This document shows, piece after piece, positions 1 to 7,853 of a stretch of DNA of 64,000 nt; position 1 is the first letter of the stretch, and every line of letters starts with the position of its first letter. The stretch covers positions 1 through 64,000 of the forward strand of contig NZ_JWLI01000017.1 in NCBI RefSeq assembly GCF_000813965.1. Reading direction: 5' to 3'. Below the pieces are notes generated by a model. It did not search any database. It worked only from the letters and a program-made list of their open reading frames with translations, and was not told the DNA's origin. The translations under genes and the position numbers were made by a program. Origin of the DNA: Leisingera sp. ANG-M7. Its GTDB lineage: Bacteria; Pseudomonadota; Alphaproteobacteria; Rhodobacterales; Rhodobacteraceae.

Positions 1-115
1 TGCCGCGGGCCGGGTCATGGGTGGAATCCGCGCCGCATTGCTCGCAGGGGGAGCGGTGGGTTTGATCGGCGGGGGGAGGCACGGTTTCAGGGGGGGGTGG
101 CGGGGGCGTCGCCAC
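1..115 (-). CDS. zinc-ribbon protein, N-terminal fragment
   Basis: This reading frame runs off the left edge. It reads a short proline-rich leader and then PCEQCGADSTHDPARG, a CxxC knuckle of the kind that opens zinc-ribbon proteins annotated near SPFH genes in Rhodobacteraceae as TFIIB-type or primosomal-N'-like proteins. A GTG at 115 is the only clear start after the in-frame stop upstream. The gene follows the SPFH gene on the same strand after 72 bases, so it is probably the last cistron of the operon that begins near 4519. Only about 38 residues are visible. The call rests on one Cys pair and on context; the family name is recalled knowledge. Confidence 0.45.
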   Translation of the reverse strand, partial: MATPPPPPPETVPPPADQTHRSPCEQCGADSTHDPARG

Positions 116-187
116 GGGGAGGCAACCTGTCGGGCGGTGTCAGTCAGGGAAGGGGGAGGGCGGCCGTTGGCCACCCCCGGAGTGGTA

Positions 188-1366
188 TCACCCGGCTGGC
201 GGCGGTGGCGGTGGCGGGGGCGGCAGAATGGTGAACAGCTGCGCCAGCTCCATCACTTCGCCTGCACGTTTCCAGCCGTCCTGGCCGGGGGTCCAGACGT
301 GGGTTTCGCGCGTCAGGGTTCCGTCCTGCGCCATCCGTCCCATCCGCGCTTTGGAGTACGGCCCGGAGGTCTGCCCGTCCACCGCGATATGCCAGACATG
401 CTCGACCGGCGGCGGGGGCGGCGCCACGGGCGCAGCCGGTTGCGGTGCAGCGGGTTCGGGCCGCGCACCCCATGGCCCGGACGGTTGACCCGCTGCCTGA
501 GATGCCGCACCTCCCTGCAGCGCCTGGCCCATCTGCTGGGCCATCGCCATACCCATGCCCATTCCCATGCCGGCGCCCATGCCGCTGTTCGGGGTTTTCG
601 CGGCGGCGGTCATTGCCTCGGCGGCTGAGAACTGCGTGTAGCGGCCCAGATCGCCCAGCACACCCATCTGGGTGCGCTTGTCCATGGCTTCTTCCACCGC
701 GGGCGGCAGCGAGATGTTTTCGATGTACAGCTCCGGCATCATCAGACCGTAGTCCGCCAGCGTGCCGGAGATCTCCGCCGCGACCAGCTTGCCCAGGTCA
801 GCCGTATTTGCCGCCATGTCCAGCACCGGAATGCCGGAGCCGGCAATGACGCGGGAAAACTCCTGCACGATGATATTGCGGATCTGGTAGGAGATCTCGT
901 CCATGGTAAATTCACCATCGGTGCCGACGATCTCGCTCAGGAAGCGGGCAGGGTCGGCGACCTTGATCGTATAGGTGCCATAGGCGCGCAGCCGCACCGG
1001 GCCGAACTCCGGGTCGCGGCAGATGATCGGGTTCTTTGTGCCCCACTTCAGATCGCTGAACCGGGTGGTATCTACAAAGTAGATCTCAGACTTGAACGGC
1101 GACTGGAAGGCGTGGTCCCAATGCTGCAGCGTGGTCATGACGGGCATGTTGTTGGTCTCCAGCATGTAGAGACCTGGTGTGAAGACATCCGCCAGCTGGC
1201 CTTCGTGCACGAACACAGCCGCCTGGCCCTCGCGCACGGTCAGCTTGGCGCCGTATTTGATTTCGTGGCCTTCGCGCTCGAACCGCCAGACCATGGTGTC
1301 ACGGGTGTCGTCCACCCAGTGAATGACATCAATGAATTCGCCTTTGAGAAAATCGAAAATACCCAT
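188..1366 (-). CDS. SPFH-domain protein with C-terminal GYF_2 domain
   Basis: This 392-residue protein has an SPFH/band-7-like N-terminal half (about residues 20-245). A Met/Gly-rich linker (about 260-290) and a Pro/Ala-rich stretch follow. The C-terminal module (about 325-375) has HVWHIAVDGQTSGPYS, the signature of the GYF_2 (DUF4339) domain, and the protein ends in a run of ten prolines. Proteins of this design are often annotated as virion-core-like or SPFH scaffold proteins; no enzymatic role is known. The GYF_2 domain would bind proline-rich partners, and this protein carries such tails itself. The ATG at 1366 follows AGAGGACCTG. The protein lies in an operon with DUF2927, TelA and XpaC-like genes, which suggests envelope or membrane-stress work, by inference only. 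Confidence 0.85.
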   Translation of the reverse strand: MGIFDFLKGEFIDVIHWVDDTRDTMVWRFEREGHEIKYGAKLTVREGQAAVFVHEGQLADVFTPGLYMLETNNMPVMTTLQHWDHAFQSPFKSEIYFVDTTRFSDLKWGTKNPIICRDPEFGPVRLRAYGTYTIKVADPARFLSEIVGTDGEFTMDEISYQIRNIIVQEFSRVIAGSGIPVLDMAANTADLGKLVAAEISGTLADYGLMMPELYIENISLPPAVEEAMDKRTQMGVLGDLGRYTQFSAAEAMTAAAKTPNSGMGAGMGMGMGMAMAQQMGQALQGGAASQAAGQPSGPWGARPEPAAPQPAAPVAPPPPPVEHVWHIAVDGQTSGPYSKARMGRMAQDGTLTRETHVWTPGQDGWKRAGEVMELAQLFTILPPPPPPPPPAG

Positions 1367-1392
1367 GTTTCAGGTCCTCTTCCAGTGGCGGC

Positions 1393-2325
1393 CTATAGTT
1401 CCTGGCCCATCGCCTCGCGGGCGAGAATGCGGATGATGGGGCGGGCCTCTTCCAGGCTCATCCCCGCCTTCAGTCTTGGATCATACAGCATCTGCAGCAA
1501 TTTTTCGTCAAAGCTGGTCAGCAGTGCAAACTCGTCGTCGTCGTTGAAGATCGACGGCCGTGCGCGCGGGCTGTCGTTCCTGAGGCCCAGCCCTTGCGCC
1601 ACTTCTTCATGCACACAGCTCTTGCGCACCAGATCGGGATGCTCGGCCCGGATCAGCGCAACGCCGCGCGTATAGGACAAAGGATCGGTTTGCGGCCCGC
1701 CTGCCACCACCAGGCAATAGTAGCTGCGCGGCGGCGCTGCCAGCAGCGACAGGTCGCGCGCGCTGATCGCGGGCAGCAGCTCGCGCACCCGTTCGGCGAC
1801 AAAGGCGCTGTCGTCGAGGCTGGCAAAGATCACGTGGAAATTGGCGCGCCCGCTGACGGTGCTGATGGAATGGCCGGTGATACGGGCCAGCCGCGCGGCA
1901 TAGTCCGCAAGCGTTTCCCGGTCCTGAGCCCGCTGGCCCGCCTGAACCGAGGGGCCGAATTCTGCCGCAATGCGCACCGGCCCGGACCAGCGGCCCAGGC
2001 CGCCCGAGATGCCCGCACCTCCGTATTCGTCATAAAAGGCCAGCTGTTCAAAGCTTCTAGCCAGATCCTCTGCGTCATAAGGTGTGTCCGGCCCGCCACC
2101 GTCTGTACGCAACAACCCGCGGGTCAGCAGGTCGCGCTGCAGGGCATTGTAGTAATAGGCCAGCTGGGCGCTGTCGGCTGAGGGTTTGTAGACGGCAGGC
2201 TGGGGCACTGCGGGGCGGGCTTGCGGCACCAGCGATTCCGCCTGGTCAAAGGGCAGGCAGGCCGTGAGAGCGGCCAGCCCGGTAAGGGCTGCCGCGCTTT
2301 TCCAAAGTGTCTGGACTGCCTGCAC
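1393..2325 (-). CDS. DUF2927 lipoprotein
   Basis: This 310-residue protein opens with a lipoprotein signal peptide, with LAALTAC as lipobox at about residues 17-23, so it should be anchored to a membrane from the periplasmic side. The body matches the DUF2927 pattern, with the conserved CVHEEVAQGLGL block near residue 240. The HE pair resembles a metallopeptidase motif, but no activity is established. The start is a GTG at 2325, preceded by AGAAAGG. The TelA gene stops 14 bases upstream, so both are probably on one transcript. It lies between the TelA and SPFH genes, which suggests a role in the same envelope-associated process. Confidence 0.8.
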   Translation of the reverse strand: MQAVQTLWKSAAALTGLAALTACLPFDQAESLVPQARPAVPQPAVYKPSADSAQLAYYYNALQRDLLTRGLLRTDGGGPDTPYDAEDLARSFEQLAFYDEYGGAGISGGLGRWSGPVRIAAEFGPSVQAGQRAQDRETLADYAARLARITGHSISTVSGRANFHVIFASLDDSAFVAERVRELLPAISARDLSLLAAPPRSYYCLVVAGGPQTDPLSYTRGVALIRAEHPDLVRKSCVHEEVAQGLGLRNDSPRARPSIFNDDDEFALLTSFDEKLLQMLYDPRLKAGMSLEEARPIIRILAREAMGQEL

Positions 2326-2339
2326 TTATGCTGCCTTTC

Positions 2340-3530
2340 TTAACCCGGAACTGCGGTGCCGGCATTATCGCCAACCCCGTCGCGCCGGGCCTTGGCAGCG
2401 GCCAGGGTGTCGCGCAGCTCCGCTTCCATTTTCTGCAGCTCTTCCTCTGCCGCGGCGCGTTTGGCCTTGCCCTCATCTGCGATCTTCAGGCTGTCCTGAA
2501 TGGTGCCGATCAAGTCCGCGTTGGCCTGTTTCACCGCTTCGATGTCGAACACACCGCGTTCCATTTCCTGGCGGATCATCTCGTTCGACTGACGCAGGTT
2601 TGCGGCGTTGGAGGTCAACAGCTCATTGGTCAGGTCATTGGCATCGCGCACTGCCGCCGCCGCCTGGGCCGAGCGCTGGATGGTCAGCGCCTGCGCCAGC
2701 TGGGTCTCCCACAGCGGCACGGTGTTCACCAGGGTGGAGTTGATCTTGGTCACCAGCGACTTGTCGTTTTCCTGCACCAGCCGGATCGAAGGCAGCGACT
2801 GCATGGTGACCTGGCGCGTCAGCTTCAGGTCATGCACCCGGCGCTCCAGATCGTCACGGGCAGCGCGCAGATCGCGCAACTCCTGCGCTTTCATCACCTG
2901 GTCGCCTTCGGGGGCTGCCTGCACTTCCGCCTCCTTGGCCGGGATCGCGGTGCCGTCCAGTTCCGCCAGCTTGGCCTCGCCCGCGGCAATGTAAAGCGCG
3001 AGCTCATCGTAGAATTGCAGCGTCTTTTCATAGAGAAGATCAAGCGACTTGATGTCCTTCAGCAGGATATGCTCATGTCCCAGTAGGTCATCGGTGATCT
3101 TGTCGATCTGCCCTTGCACGGTCTCATAGCGCGCGGTGAATTTGGCAAAAGGCGCAGCCTTGCCCAACAGCCTTTCCCAGAAGGTCGGCTTGCGGCGAAT
3201 GTCGAGTTCGGACACCGAAAATCCGCGGATCGTTGTCACGATGTTGCGCAGGCTGTCGCCCGCAGGCCCAACGTCCTTGTTGCGCACGTCAGACAGCATC
3301 GCTTGGCTGATGGTCTGCAATTCGGCCTGGGCGGCAGAGCCGAAATGGATGATCGAGTTGGTGTCGCCCATATCGATCTGGTCCATCCGCTGCCGGATCG
3401 CCTTGCTGGTTGGTTCATCAGCCTGTTCCAGCGGCTGAACCTCTGTCACGGGTTCAGGCAGTTCAATGGCGGTGACTTCCGTTACCAGGGCTTCGGCCTG
3501 GGCGGCCTTCTGTTGAACGGCTTCAGACAT
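2340..3530 (-). CDS. TelA-family toxic-anion-resistance protein
   Basis: This 396-residue, almost entirely helical protein matches the TelA/KlaA family. The core SIIHFGSAAQAELQTISQAM lies near residue 60. PTFWERLLGKAAPF and a long coiled-coil stretch follow, with the C-terminal part rich in Ala, Glu and Lys. TelA proteins were named from plasmid tellurite resistance, but the chromosomal versions have no agreed biochemical function and are often linked to envelope stress. There is no signal peptide or membrane segment, so it is probably cytoplasmic or peripheral. It lies 16 bases downstream of the XpaC-like gene, a pairing common for this family. Resistance to tellurite should not be assumed. 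Confidence 0.85.
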   Translation of the reverse strand: MSEAVQQKAAQAEALVTEVTAIELPEPVTEVQPLEQADEPTSKAIRQRMDQIDMGDTNSIIHFGSAAQAELQTISQAMLSDVRNKDVGPAGDSLRNIVTTIRGFSVSELDIRRKPTFWERLLGKAAPFAKFTARYETVQGQIDKITDDLLGHEHILLKDIKSLDLLYEKTLQFYDELALYIAAGEAKLAELDGTAIPAKEAEVQAAPEGDQVMKAQELRDLRAARDDLERRVHDLKLTRQVTMQSLPSIRLVQENDKSLVTKINSTLVNTVPLWETQLAQALTIQRSAQAAAAVRDANDLTNELLTSNAANLRQSNEMIRQEMERGVFDIEAVKQANADLIGTIQDSLKIADEGKAKRAAAEEELQKMEAELRDTLAAAKARRDGVGDNAGTAVPG

Positions 3531-3546
3531 GAATGGCTCCCCTTAA

Positions 3547-4440
3547 TCAGTTCTGGTCCAGATGGACCCCTTCACGCTGCAACCGGTCGCGCAGCACATC
3601 AATTTCAATGGTCAGGTCCGTACGGTCTTCCACCAGCATCTTGCGGGTGCGCGCGGCAAAGTTTTGTTCCAGATCGTCCAGCAGCGCCAGGTAATCGGCG
3701 CGGGCCTGGGCGTCCTGGCTGCGGGCATAGATATCGGCGAATTTCACCGTCGCGTCGCGGGCGCCCTGCAAATAGACGGTCAGATACTTGCGGGCGGCAG
3801 TCAGGTCGCGCGGGTCTTCTTCCACCGTGCGGAACAGTTCGCGGGCAACGGATTGGAACTGTTCCACCCGCGCTTCGACAGTCCGGTCACGGGCGCACAG
3901 GGCGGCGTCTTTCATCGCCGCAAGGTTTTCCTCGGCTTCATCCACCGCTCGGGCCACCCGGGACTGCTGAAAATCGTCGACGCCCTCGACACCCTTGTCC
4001 TGCAGCGGGTCGATGCCAAAGGCGGTGATATGCAGTCCCGCCGCCGCGGCGCCATAGATGACGGCAATCAGGATGCCGGGTTCGGCCTTCCAGGCGGCCA
4101 GTGCGGCGCCGCCGCCTGTTAGCAGAGCTGCCAGGATCTTGCGGGGCAGGGCGGGTTTGCGCGCCACCTTGCGGGCGGCATAGGCGGCCTCTGCCTTCAG
4201 CCCCTCGCGCAGCAGGAAGGCACCGCCGGTCCATAGACCCGCCCCGATCAGTCCAAGCGCAAAACCTGTGGCCCCGTCGTTCAATGACAGCAGGGCCAAG
4301 AGCGCGGGCGGTACAAACAACACGTTGGCGCGGACGCCCGCCGGGTCCACCTGTGCATTGCGGTAGGATTGTGCGGGGGGCTTGTCTTGTTTTCCGGCAT
4401 TGCTGCCGGGGCTGTGTTTGCCGCCATAACGCTGTGCCAT
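3547..4440 (-). CDS. XpaC-like (5-bromo-4-chloroindolyl phosphate hydrolysis family) membrane protein
   Basis: This 297-residue protein begins with a basic, Gly/Ser/Gln-rich segment. Two short hydrophobic stretches (about residues 35-70) and another (about 105-125) follow, then a soluble helical C-terminal domain containing QSRVARAVDEAEENL and LEQNFAARTRKMLVEDRTDL. The layout and its position just upstream of telA match the XpaC family. XpaC was named for a phosphatase-like phenotype in Bacillus, but I see no phosphatase active site, so a structural or regulatory role with TelA is more likely. It follows the small ORF at 4445-4519 after only four bases. Confidence 0.75.
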   Translation of the reverse strand: MAQRYGGKHSPGSNAGKQDKPPAQSYRNAQVDPAGVRANVLFVPPALLALLSLNDGATGFALGLIGAGLWTGGAFLLREGLKAEAAYAARKVARKPALPRKILAALLTGGGAALAAWKAEPGILIAVIYGAAAAGLHITAFGIDPLQDKGVEGVDDFQQSRVARAVDEAEENLAAMKDAALCARDRTVEARVEQFQSVARELFRTVEEDPRDLTAARKYLTVYLQGARDATVKFADIYARSQDAQARADYLALLDDLEQNFAARTRKMLVEDRTDLTIEIDVLRDRLQREGVHLDQN

Positions 4441-4444
4441 GCGG

Positions 4445-4519
4445 TCAGCCTCCCACGATCCAGCCGGTGCTGAGGCCGAACATCAGGATCAACAGGGCAG
4501 CATAGGCAAATTTCTGCAC
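4445..4519 (-). CDS. candidate 24-residue membrane peptide
   Basis: A GTG-initiated frame encodes MQKFAYAALLILMFGLSTG followed by WIVGG and a stop. It is one hydrophobic helix with a basic N-terminus, so it would be a single-pass membrane peptide. The stop lies four bases before the ATG of the XpaC-like gene, which suggests translational coupling and a leader position in the operon. Upstream lies GGGGGAAC, a loose ribosome-binding site. It may be a real small envelope protein or a chance frame; conservation in relatives would decide. Confidence 0.35.
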   Translation of the reverse strand: MQKFAYAALLILMFGLSTGWIVGG

Positions 4520-4614
4520 GCGAACGTTCCCCCAAACCGCCAGCAAAGATTAACTGATTGGAAATCTAGGGGATAGCTGGCGGTGTTGCTAGGGGGAAGT
4601 CTGCGGGAAATGGC

Positions 4615-5625
4615 TCAGCGGCGGGGATTCTTGCCGATCGGACGCTTGCCGCCACCGCGCTGGGCGGGGCGGTCGCCGCGCGGTGCTGCAGGCTTGCCGC
4701 CCGGTTTCCCGGCTTTCACCGGCGCCTTGCCTGCCGGTTTGCTGCCGGGCTTGCCCGCGGGCCTGCCAGCAGGCTTGCCGCTGCGGGACCGGGTGGGGCG
4801 GCCGGTCGGCTTTTCCTCCTCTGGCTCCAGTCCCAGCTGGTCGCGCACCACACGCGGGCGCAGTTCTTCTACATCGCCGGGTTTCAGATCGCCCAGCTGG
4901 AACGGCCCGTAGGATACCCGCAAAAGCCGGTTCACGCTGTAGCCGATATCCTCCATCGCGCGGCGGATTTCGCGGTTCTTGCCTTCGCGAAGGCCCACGG
5001 TCAGCCAGGCATTGGCGCCCTGCTGGCGGTCTAGCGTCACGGTCATGGGCTGGAATTTCTCGCCCTCGATCACCAGGCCCTTGCGCAACGGGGCAAAATC
5101 CTCGTCCTTGGGGCGGCCGTTGATCCGCACCCGGTAGCGGCGCAGCCAGCCGGTGGCGGGCAGCTCCAGCTTGCGCTTGATGCCGCCGTCGTTGGTCAGC
5201 AGCAAAAGCCCTTCGGAGTTGAGGTCGAGCCGGCCGACTGTCATAACCCGCGGCATATCCTCCGGCAGCTCGTCAAAGATGGTCTTGCGGCCTTTTTCGT
5301 CGCTGTTCGACGTCACAAGGCCGGTTGGCTTGTAATACAGCCACATCCGCGGCGCTTCGGCTTCCGGCAGGGGCTGGCCGTCAACACTGATCCGGTCAGC
5401 CGCGGTCACGTTCAGGGCCGGACTGTCGATCTTCTTGCCGTTCACCGACACGCGGCCCTCGGCAATCATGCGCTCGGCCTCGCGGCGCGAGGCGACGCCT
5501 GCGCGCGACAGGACCTTGGCGATGCGGTCGCCCTCGGGGGCTGTGCCTTCAGGAGTGGCGGTCGCCTTGCGGGGCTGGGATTTCGGGGCCGGTTTGCCCT
5601 TGGGGGATGCAGGTGTTTTGCTCAT
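4615..5625 (-). CDS. rluB: 23S rRNA pseudouridine synthase, RluB family
   Basis: The 336-residue protein has an N-terminal S4 RNA-binding domain (about residues 33-80, RIAKVLSRAGVASRREAER). The RsuA/RluB catalytic domain follows, with GRLDLNSEGLLLLTNDGG carrying the catalytic Asp and the later block GLREGKNREIRRAMEDIGYSV. The family isomerises a uridine in 23S rRNA. The last 70 or so residues form a low-complexity basic tail built from Gly-Lys-Pro-Ala repeats, which probably adds RNA affinity. I place the start at the ATG at 5625 (MSKTPASPKG). A longer in-frame extension would run across the divergent tadA gene and reads as its shadow. Confidence 0.9.
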   Translation of the reverse strand: MSKTPASPKGKPAPKSQPRKATATPEGTAPEGDRIAKVLSRAGVASRREAERMIAEGRVSVNGKKIDSPALNVTAADRISVDGQPLPEAEAPRMWLYYKPTGLVTSNSDEKGRKTIFDELPEDMPRVMTVGRLDLNSEGLLLLTNDGGIKRKLELPATGWLRRYRVRINGRPKDEDFAPLRKGLVIEGEKFQPMTVTLDRQQGANAWLTVGLREGKNREIRRAMEDIGYSVNRLLRVSYGPFQLGDLKPGDVEELRPRVVRDQLGLEPEEEKPTGRPTRSRSGKPAGRPAGKPGSKPAGKAPVKAGKPGGKPAAPRGDRPAQRGGGKRPIGKNPRR

Positions 5626-5686
5626 GCCCGTGCCATAGAGCATTCTGCCGTCTTGCGAAAGCGGGCATTCGCGGGCAGGAAGGGGC

Positions 5687-6136
5687 ATGGCATTCAAATC
5701 GCATATGGACAAGGCGCTGGCTGAGGCGCGGGCGGCGGCAAAGCGCGGCGAGGTCCCCGTGGGCGCCGCACTGATCGCACCGGACGGGCAGGTGGCGGCG
5801 CTGGCAGGCAACCGCACCCGCGAACTGAACGACCCCACCGCCCACGCCGAAATCCTGACCATCCGCGCGGCCTGTGCGGCTTTGGGCAGCGAACGCCTCA
5901 CTGGATACGACCTCTATGTGACGCTGGAGCCCTGCGCGATGTGCGCCGCCGCCATCGCCGCCGCCCGCATCCGCCGGGTCTACTATGGTGCCGCTGATCC
6001 CAAGTCCGGCGGCGTGGCGCATGGCGCCTGTGTGTTCTCCCATCCGCAGGCGCACCACGCGCCTGAGGTCTATGACGGGATTGCTGAAGGCGAGGCCAGC
6101 GTGCTGCTCAAGGAATTCTTTGCCGGCAAACGCTGA
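5687..6136 (+). CDS. tadA: tRNA-specific adenosine deaminase
   Basis: This 149-residue zinc deaminase converts A34 to inosine in the tRNA-Arg(ACG) anticodon. The zinc site is visible as HAE (His53, Glu55) and PCAMC (Cys83, Cys86), with the family's surrounding sequence NDPTAHAEI and TLEPCAMCAAAI. The length is typical. It is divergent from rluB, with 61 bases between the two starts, so the promoters must overlap or be very short. The same divergent pair is common in alphaproteobacteria. It is probably constitutive and essential. Confidence 0.93.
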   Translation: MAFKSHMDKALAEARAAAKRGEVPVGAALIAPDGQVAALAGNRTRELNDPTAHAEILTIRAACAALGSERLTGYDLYVTLEPCAMCAAAIAAARIRRVYYGAADPKSGGVAHGACVFSHPQAHHAPEVYDGIAEGEASVLLKEFFAGKR

Positions 6137-6184
6137 TCAACTGGACGGAGACGTGCCGTCGCTTGGCTTGCCGGTTGCGCCTGT

Positions 6185-6226
6185 AGGTCAAATGTCCTAG
6201 GTTGCACTTAGGTCAAACGTCCTAGG
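6185..6226. promoter_or_regulatory. two tandem 17-bp operator-like repeats
   Basis: AGGTCAAATGTCCTAGG at 6185-6201 and AGGTCAAACGTCCTAGG at 6210-6226 differ at one base and are 25 bp apart start to start. Each is also an imperfect palindrome (TAGGNC....GNCCTA). The second ends eight bases before the ATG of the TetR gene and covers its leader, as expected for autoregulation by the dimeric TetR protein encoded next. No other copy was noticed in the window. Confidence 0.6.
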
Positions 6227-6233
6227 GGTGGGA

Positions 6234-6815
6234 ATGCCACAGCCAGCAACCAAAGACAGGATCGCTGAGGCCGCGGACCAGCTGTTCTATGAACGCGGGT
6301 TTGAGGCCACATCGTTTGCGGATATCGCTGCGGCTGTCGGCATCTCGCGCGGCAATTTCTACTATCATTTCAAGACCAAGGACGAGATCCTTGAAGCGGT
6401 GATCGCGCGCCGCTTGGCTGCAACCCGCACCATGCTGAACACCTGGCAGGCGGAAGGCGCCGGCCCGGAGCAGCGGGTCATCTGCTTTATCCGCATCCTG
6501 ATCGCCAACCAGGCCAAGATCACCCTCTACGGCTGTCCGGTCGGGACACTGGTTGCGGAGCTTGGCAAGCTGAACCATGCGGCGCAGGATCAGGCCAATG
6601 CGGTTTTCACGCTGTTCCGGACGTGGCTCTGCCGCCAGTTCGTAGAACTGGGCTGCGGCACGGAATCGGATGCACTGGCTATGCACCTGCTGGCGCGCAG
6701 CCAGGGGGCGGCGGCGCTGGCGCAGGCATTCGGCGATGTGGAATTCATCAACCGCGAAGTGGCGCTGATGCAGGACTGGCTCAAGTGTCAGTTGCCACAG
6801 GATCACCCCCGTTAA
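6234..6815 (+). CDS. TetR-family transcriptional regulator
   Basis: This 193-residue regulator has an N-terminal helix-turn-helix domain (about residues 5-50) reading IAEAADQLFYERGFEATSFA then DIAAAVGISRGNFYYHFKTK. Its C-terminal ligand domain carries LYGCPVGTLVAELGKLN. This resembles the LmrA/YxaF/NemR-like group, in which a Cys at about this place can sense electrophiles; whether this Cys does is inference. The ATG at 6234 is preferred to a GTG six bases earlier because GGGGTGGGA lies just ahead of it. It is followed after 20 bases by the YciI gene and then tag, so it probably controls that small operon through the two repeats at 6185-6226. Confidence 0.88.
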   Translation: MPQPATKDRIAEAADQLFYERGFEATSFADIAAAVGISRGNFYYHFKTKDEILEAVIARRLAATRTMLNTWQAEGAGPEQRVICFIRILIANQAKITLYGCPVGTLVAELGKLNHAAQDQANAVFTLFRTWLCRQFVELGCGTESDALAMHLLARSQGAAALAQAFGDVEFINREVALMQDWLKCQLPQDHPR

Positions 6816-6835
6816 ACGCATCACAGGAGAAAAAC

Positions 6836-7129
6836 ATGTATTTCATTTTGCTGACATTCGCAGAGCAGAAAGGCCGCCTGGCCGAGTTTTTGGACGGCCA
6901 CAAAGCCTGGCTGCAGCAGGGGTTCGAGGACGGGGTTTTCCTTGCCGCCGGATCCATGACTGACGGTGAGGGCGGCGCAATCCTTGCCGTGGGTGAAAGC
7001 GAGGAGGCCCTGTTTGCCCGTGTCGCGCAGGACCCCTTTGTGACCGGGGGCGTGGTGGAGCCGGAGATCATCGGCGTGGCGCCGACCATGATGGATCCCC
7101 GGCTTGATTTCCTGCGGGGCGGCGAATGA
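6836..7129 (+). CDS. YciI-family protein
   Basis: This 97-residue single-domain protein has the ferredoxin-like YciI fold, with MYFILLTFAEQK, HKAWLQQGFEDGVFLAAG and DPFVTGGVVEPEIIG. The family's active-site His/Asp pair is suggested by His21 and a nearby Asp. YciI-like proteins are small putative enzymes or dehalogenase-like binders without a general assigned substrate. The gene has a good ribosome-binding site (CAGGAGAAAAAC). It follows the TetR gene by 20 bases and overlaps tag by four bases (ATGA), so the three should be co-transcribed. Pairing with a Cys-containing TetR suggests detoxification, as inference. Confidence 0.82.
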   Translation: MYFILLTFAEQKGRLAEFLDGHKAWLQQGFEDGVFLAAGSMTDGEGGAILAVGESEEALFARVAQDPFVTGGVVEPEIIGVAPTMMDPRLDFLRGGE

Positions 7130-7749
7130 GCCGCTTGTACACCGCTTCTGATGGACATCCCCGTTGCGCCTGGGCCGCCTCGGCGCCCGATTTCCTGCGC
7201 TACCACGACGAGGAATGGGGCTACCCGGTGGTCGATGACATCCGCCTGTTTGAGAAGGTGTGCCTTGAAAGCTTTCAGTCCGGGCTCAGCTGGCGGACCA
7301 TTCTGGATAAGCGCGAAAATTTCCGCGCCGCCTTTGCCGGGTTTGATTTCAACAAGATGGCGGAATTCGGTGCGGCGGATGTTGAACGGCTCTTGCAGGA
7401 CAAGGGCATCATCCGCCACCGCGGCAAGATCGAGGCGGTGATCAACAATGCTGCCCGCGCGCAGGAACTGGTGGCGGAGGCGGGATCCCTCGCCGCGTTT
7501 TTCTGGAGCTATGAGCCGAACCCTGAAAACCTGCCGGAACCGCAGACCGCCTCCACCAGCCCCGAATCCGTGGCGCTGTCCAAGGCGCTCAAGAAACGCG
7601 GCTGGAAATTCGTCGGCCCGACCACTGTTTTTGCCTTCATGCAGGCGATGGGGCTGATCAATGACCACGCCCGCGGCTGCATCTGCCGGGAGAGGGCCGC
7701 CGTGGCCCGTGCGGCGTTCACCGTGCCGCAGATGAAACCGGCGGCCTGA
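7126..7749 (+). CDS. tag: DNA-3-methyladenine glycosylase I
   Basis: This 207-residue enzyme excises 3-methyladenine from alkylated DNA in base excision repair. Family signatures are HPRCAWAASAPDFLRYHDEE with WGYPV, then FEKVCLESFQSGLSWRTIL and the C-terminal NDHARGCICRE. The early Cys and the late His and Cys would form the structural zinc site known in Tag. Length is usual for the family. It overlaps the YciI gene by ATGA and lies in the TetR-controlled group, so repair may be induced together with a detoxification function. It converges with the metallo-hydrolase gene at 7854. Confidence 0.92.
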   Translation: MSRLYTASDGHPRCAWAASAPDFLRYHDEEWGYPVVDDIRLFEKVCLESFQSGLSWRTILDKRENFRAAFAGFDFNKMAEFGAADVERLLQDKGIIRHRGKIEAVINNAARAQELVAEAGSLAAFFWSYEPNPENLPEPQTASTSPESVALSKALKKRGWKFVGPTTVFAFMQAMGLINDHARGCICRERAAVARAAFTVPQMKPAA

Positions 7750-7758
7750 AACCTGTCC

Positions 7759-7841
7759 GCGCCGGACCGCCAGGTCCGGCGCCACGCCCAACGGGAGCGG
7801 ATCTGCACCGCAGATCCGGCGACGGGCGGGAGGGTCCCGCC
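7759..7841. repeat. three consecutive stem-loops between convergent genes
   Basis: Three perfect hairpins follow one another: GCGCCGGACC/GGTCCGGCGC (7759-7782), CGGATCTGC/GCAGATCCG (7798-7818) and GGCGGGA/TCCCGCC (7825-7841), each with a 3-4 base loop. They fill the gap between the ends of tag and the metallo-hydrolase gene. There is no U-tract, so they are not classical intrinsic terminators, but they could block read-through or protect both 3' ends. Confidence 0.6.
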
Positions 7842-7853
7842 AGCCTGGAGGCG

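Noticed and set aside
2340-3530. Tellurite resistance as the function of the TelA gene
   Set aside because: The family name comes from a plasmid system. Chromosomal members with XpaC-like partners have no proven tellurite role, and nothing else here points to it.
5626-5901. N-terminal extension of rluB
   Set aside because: It is antisense to tadA and has no counterpart in the family; the ATG at 5625 gives the normal S4-domain start.
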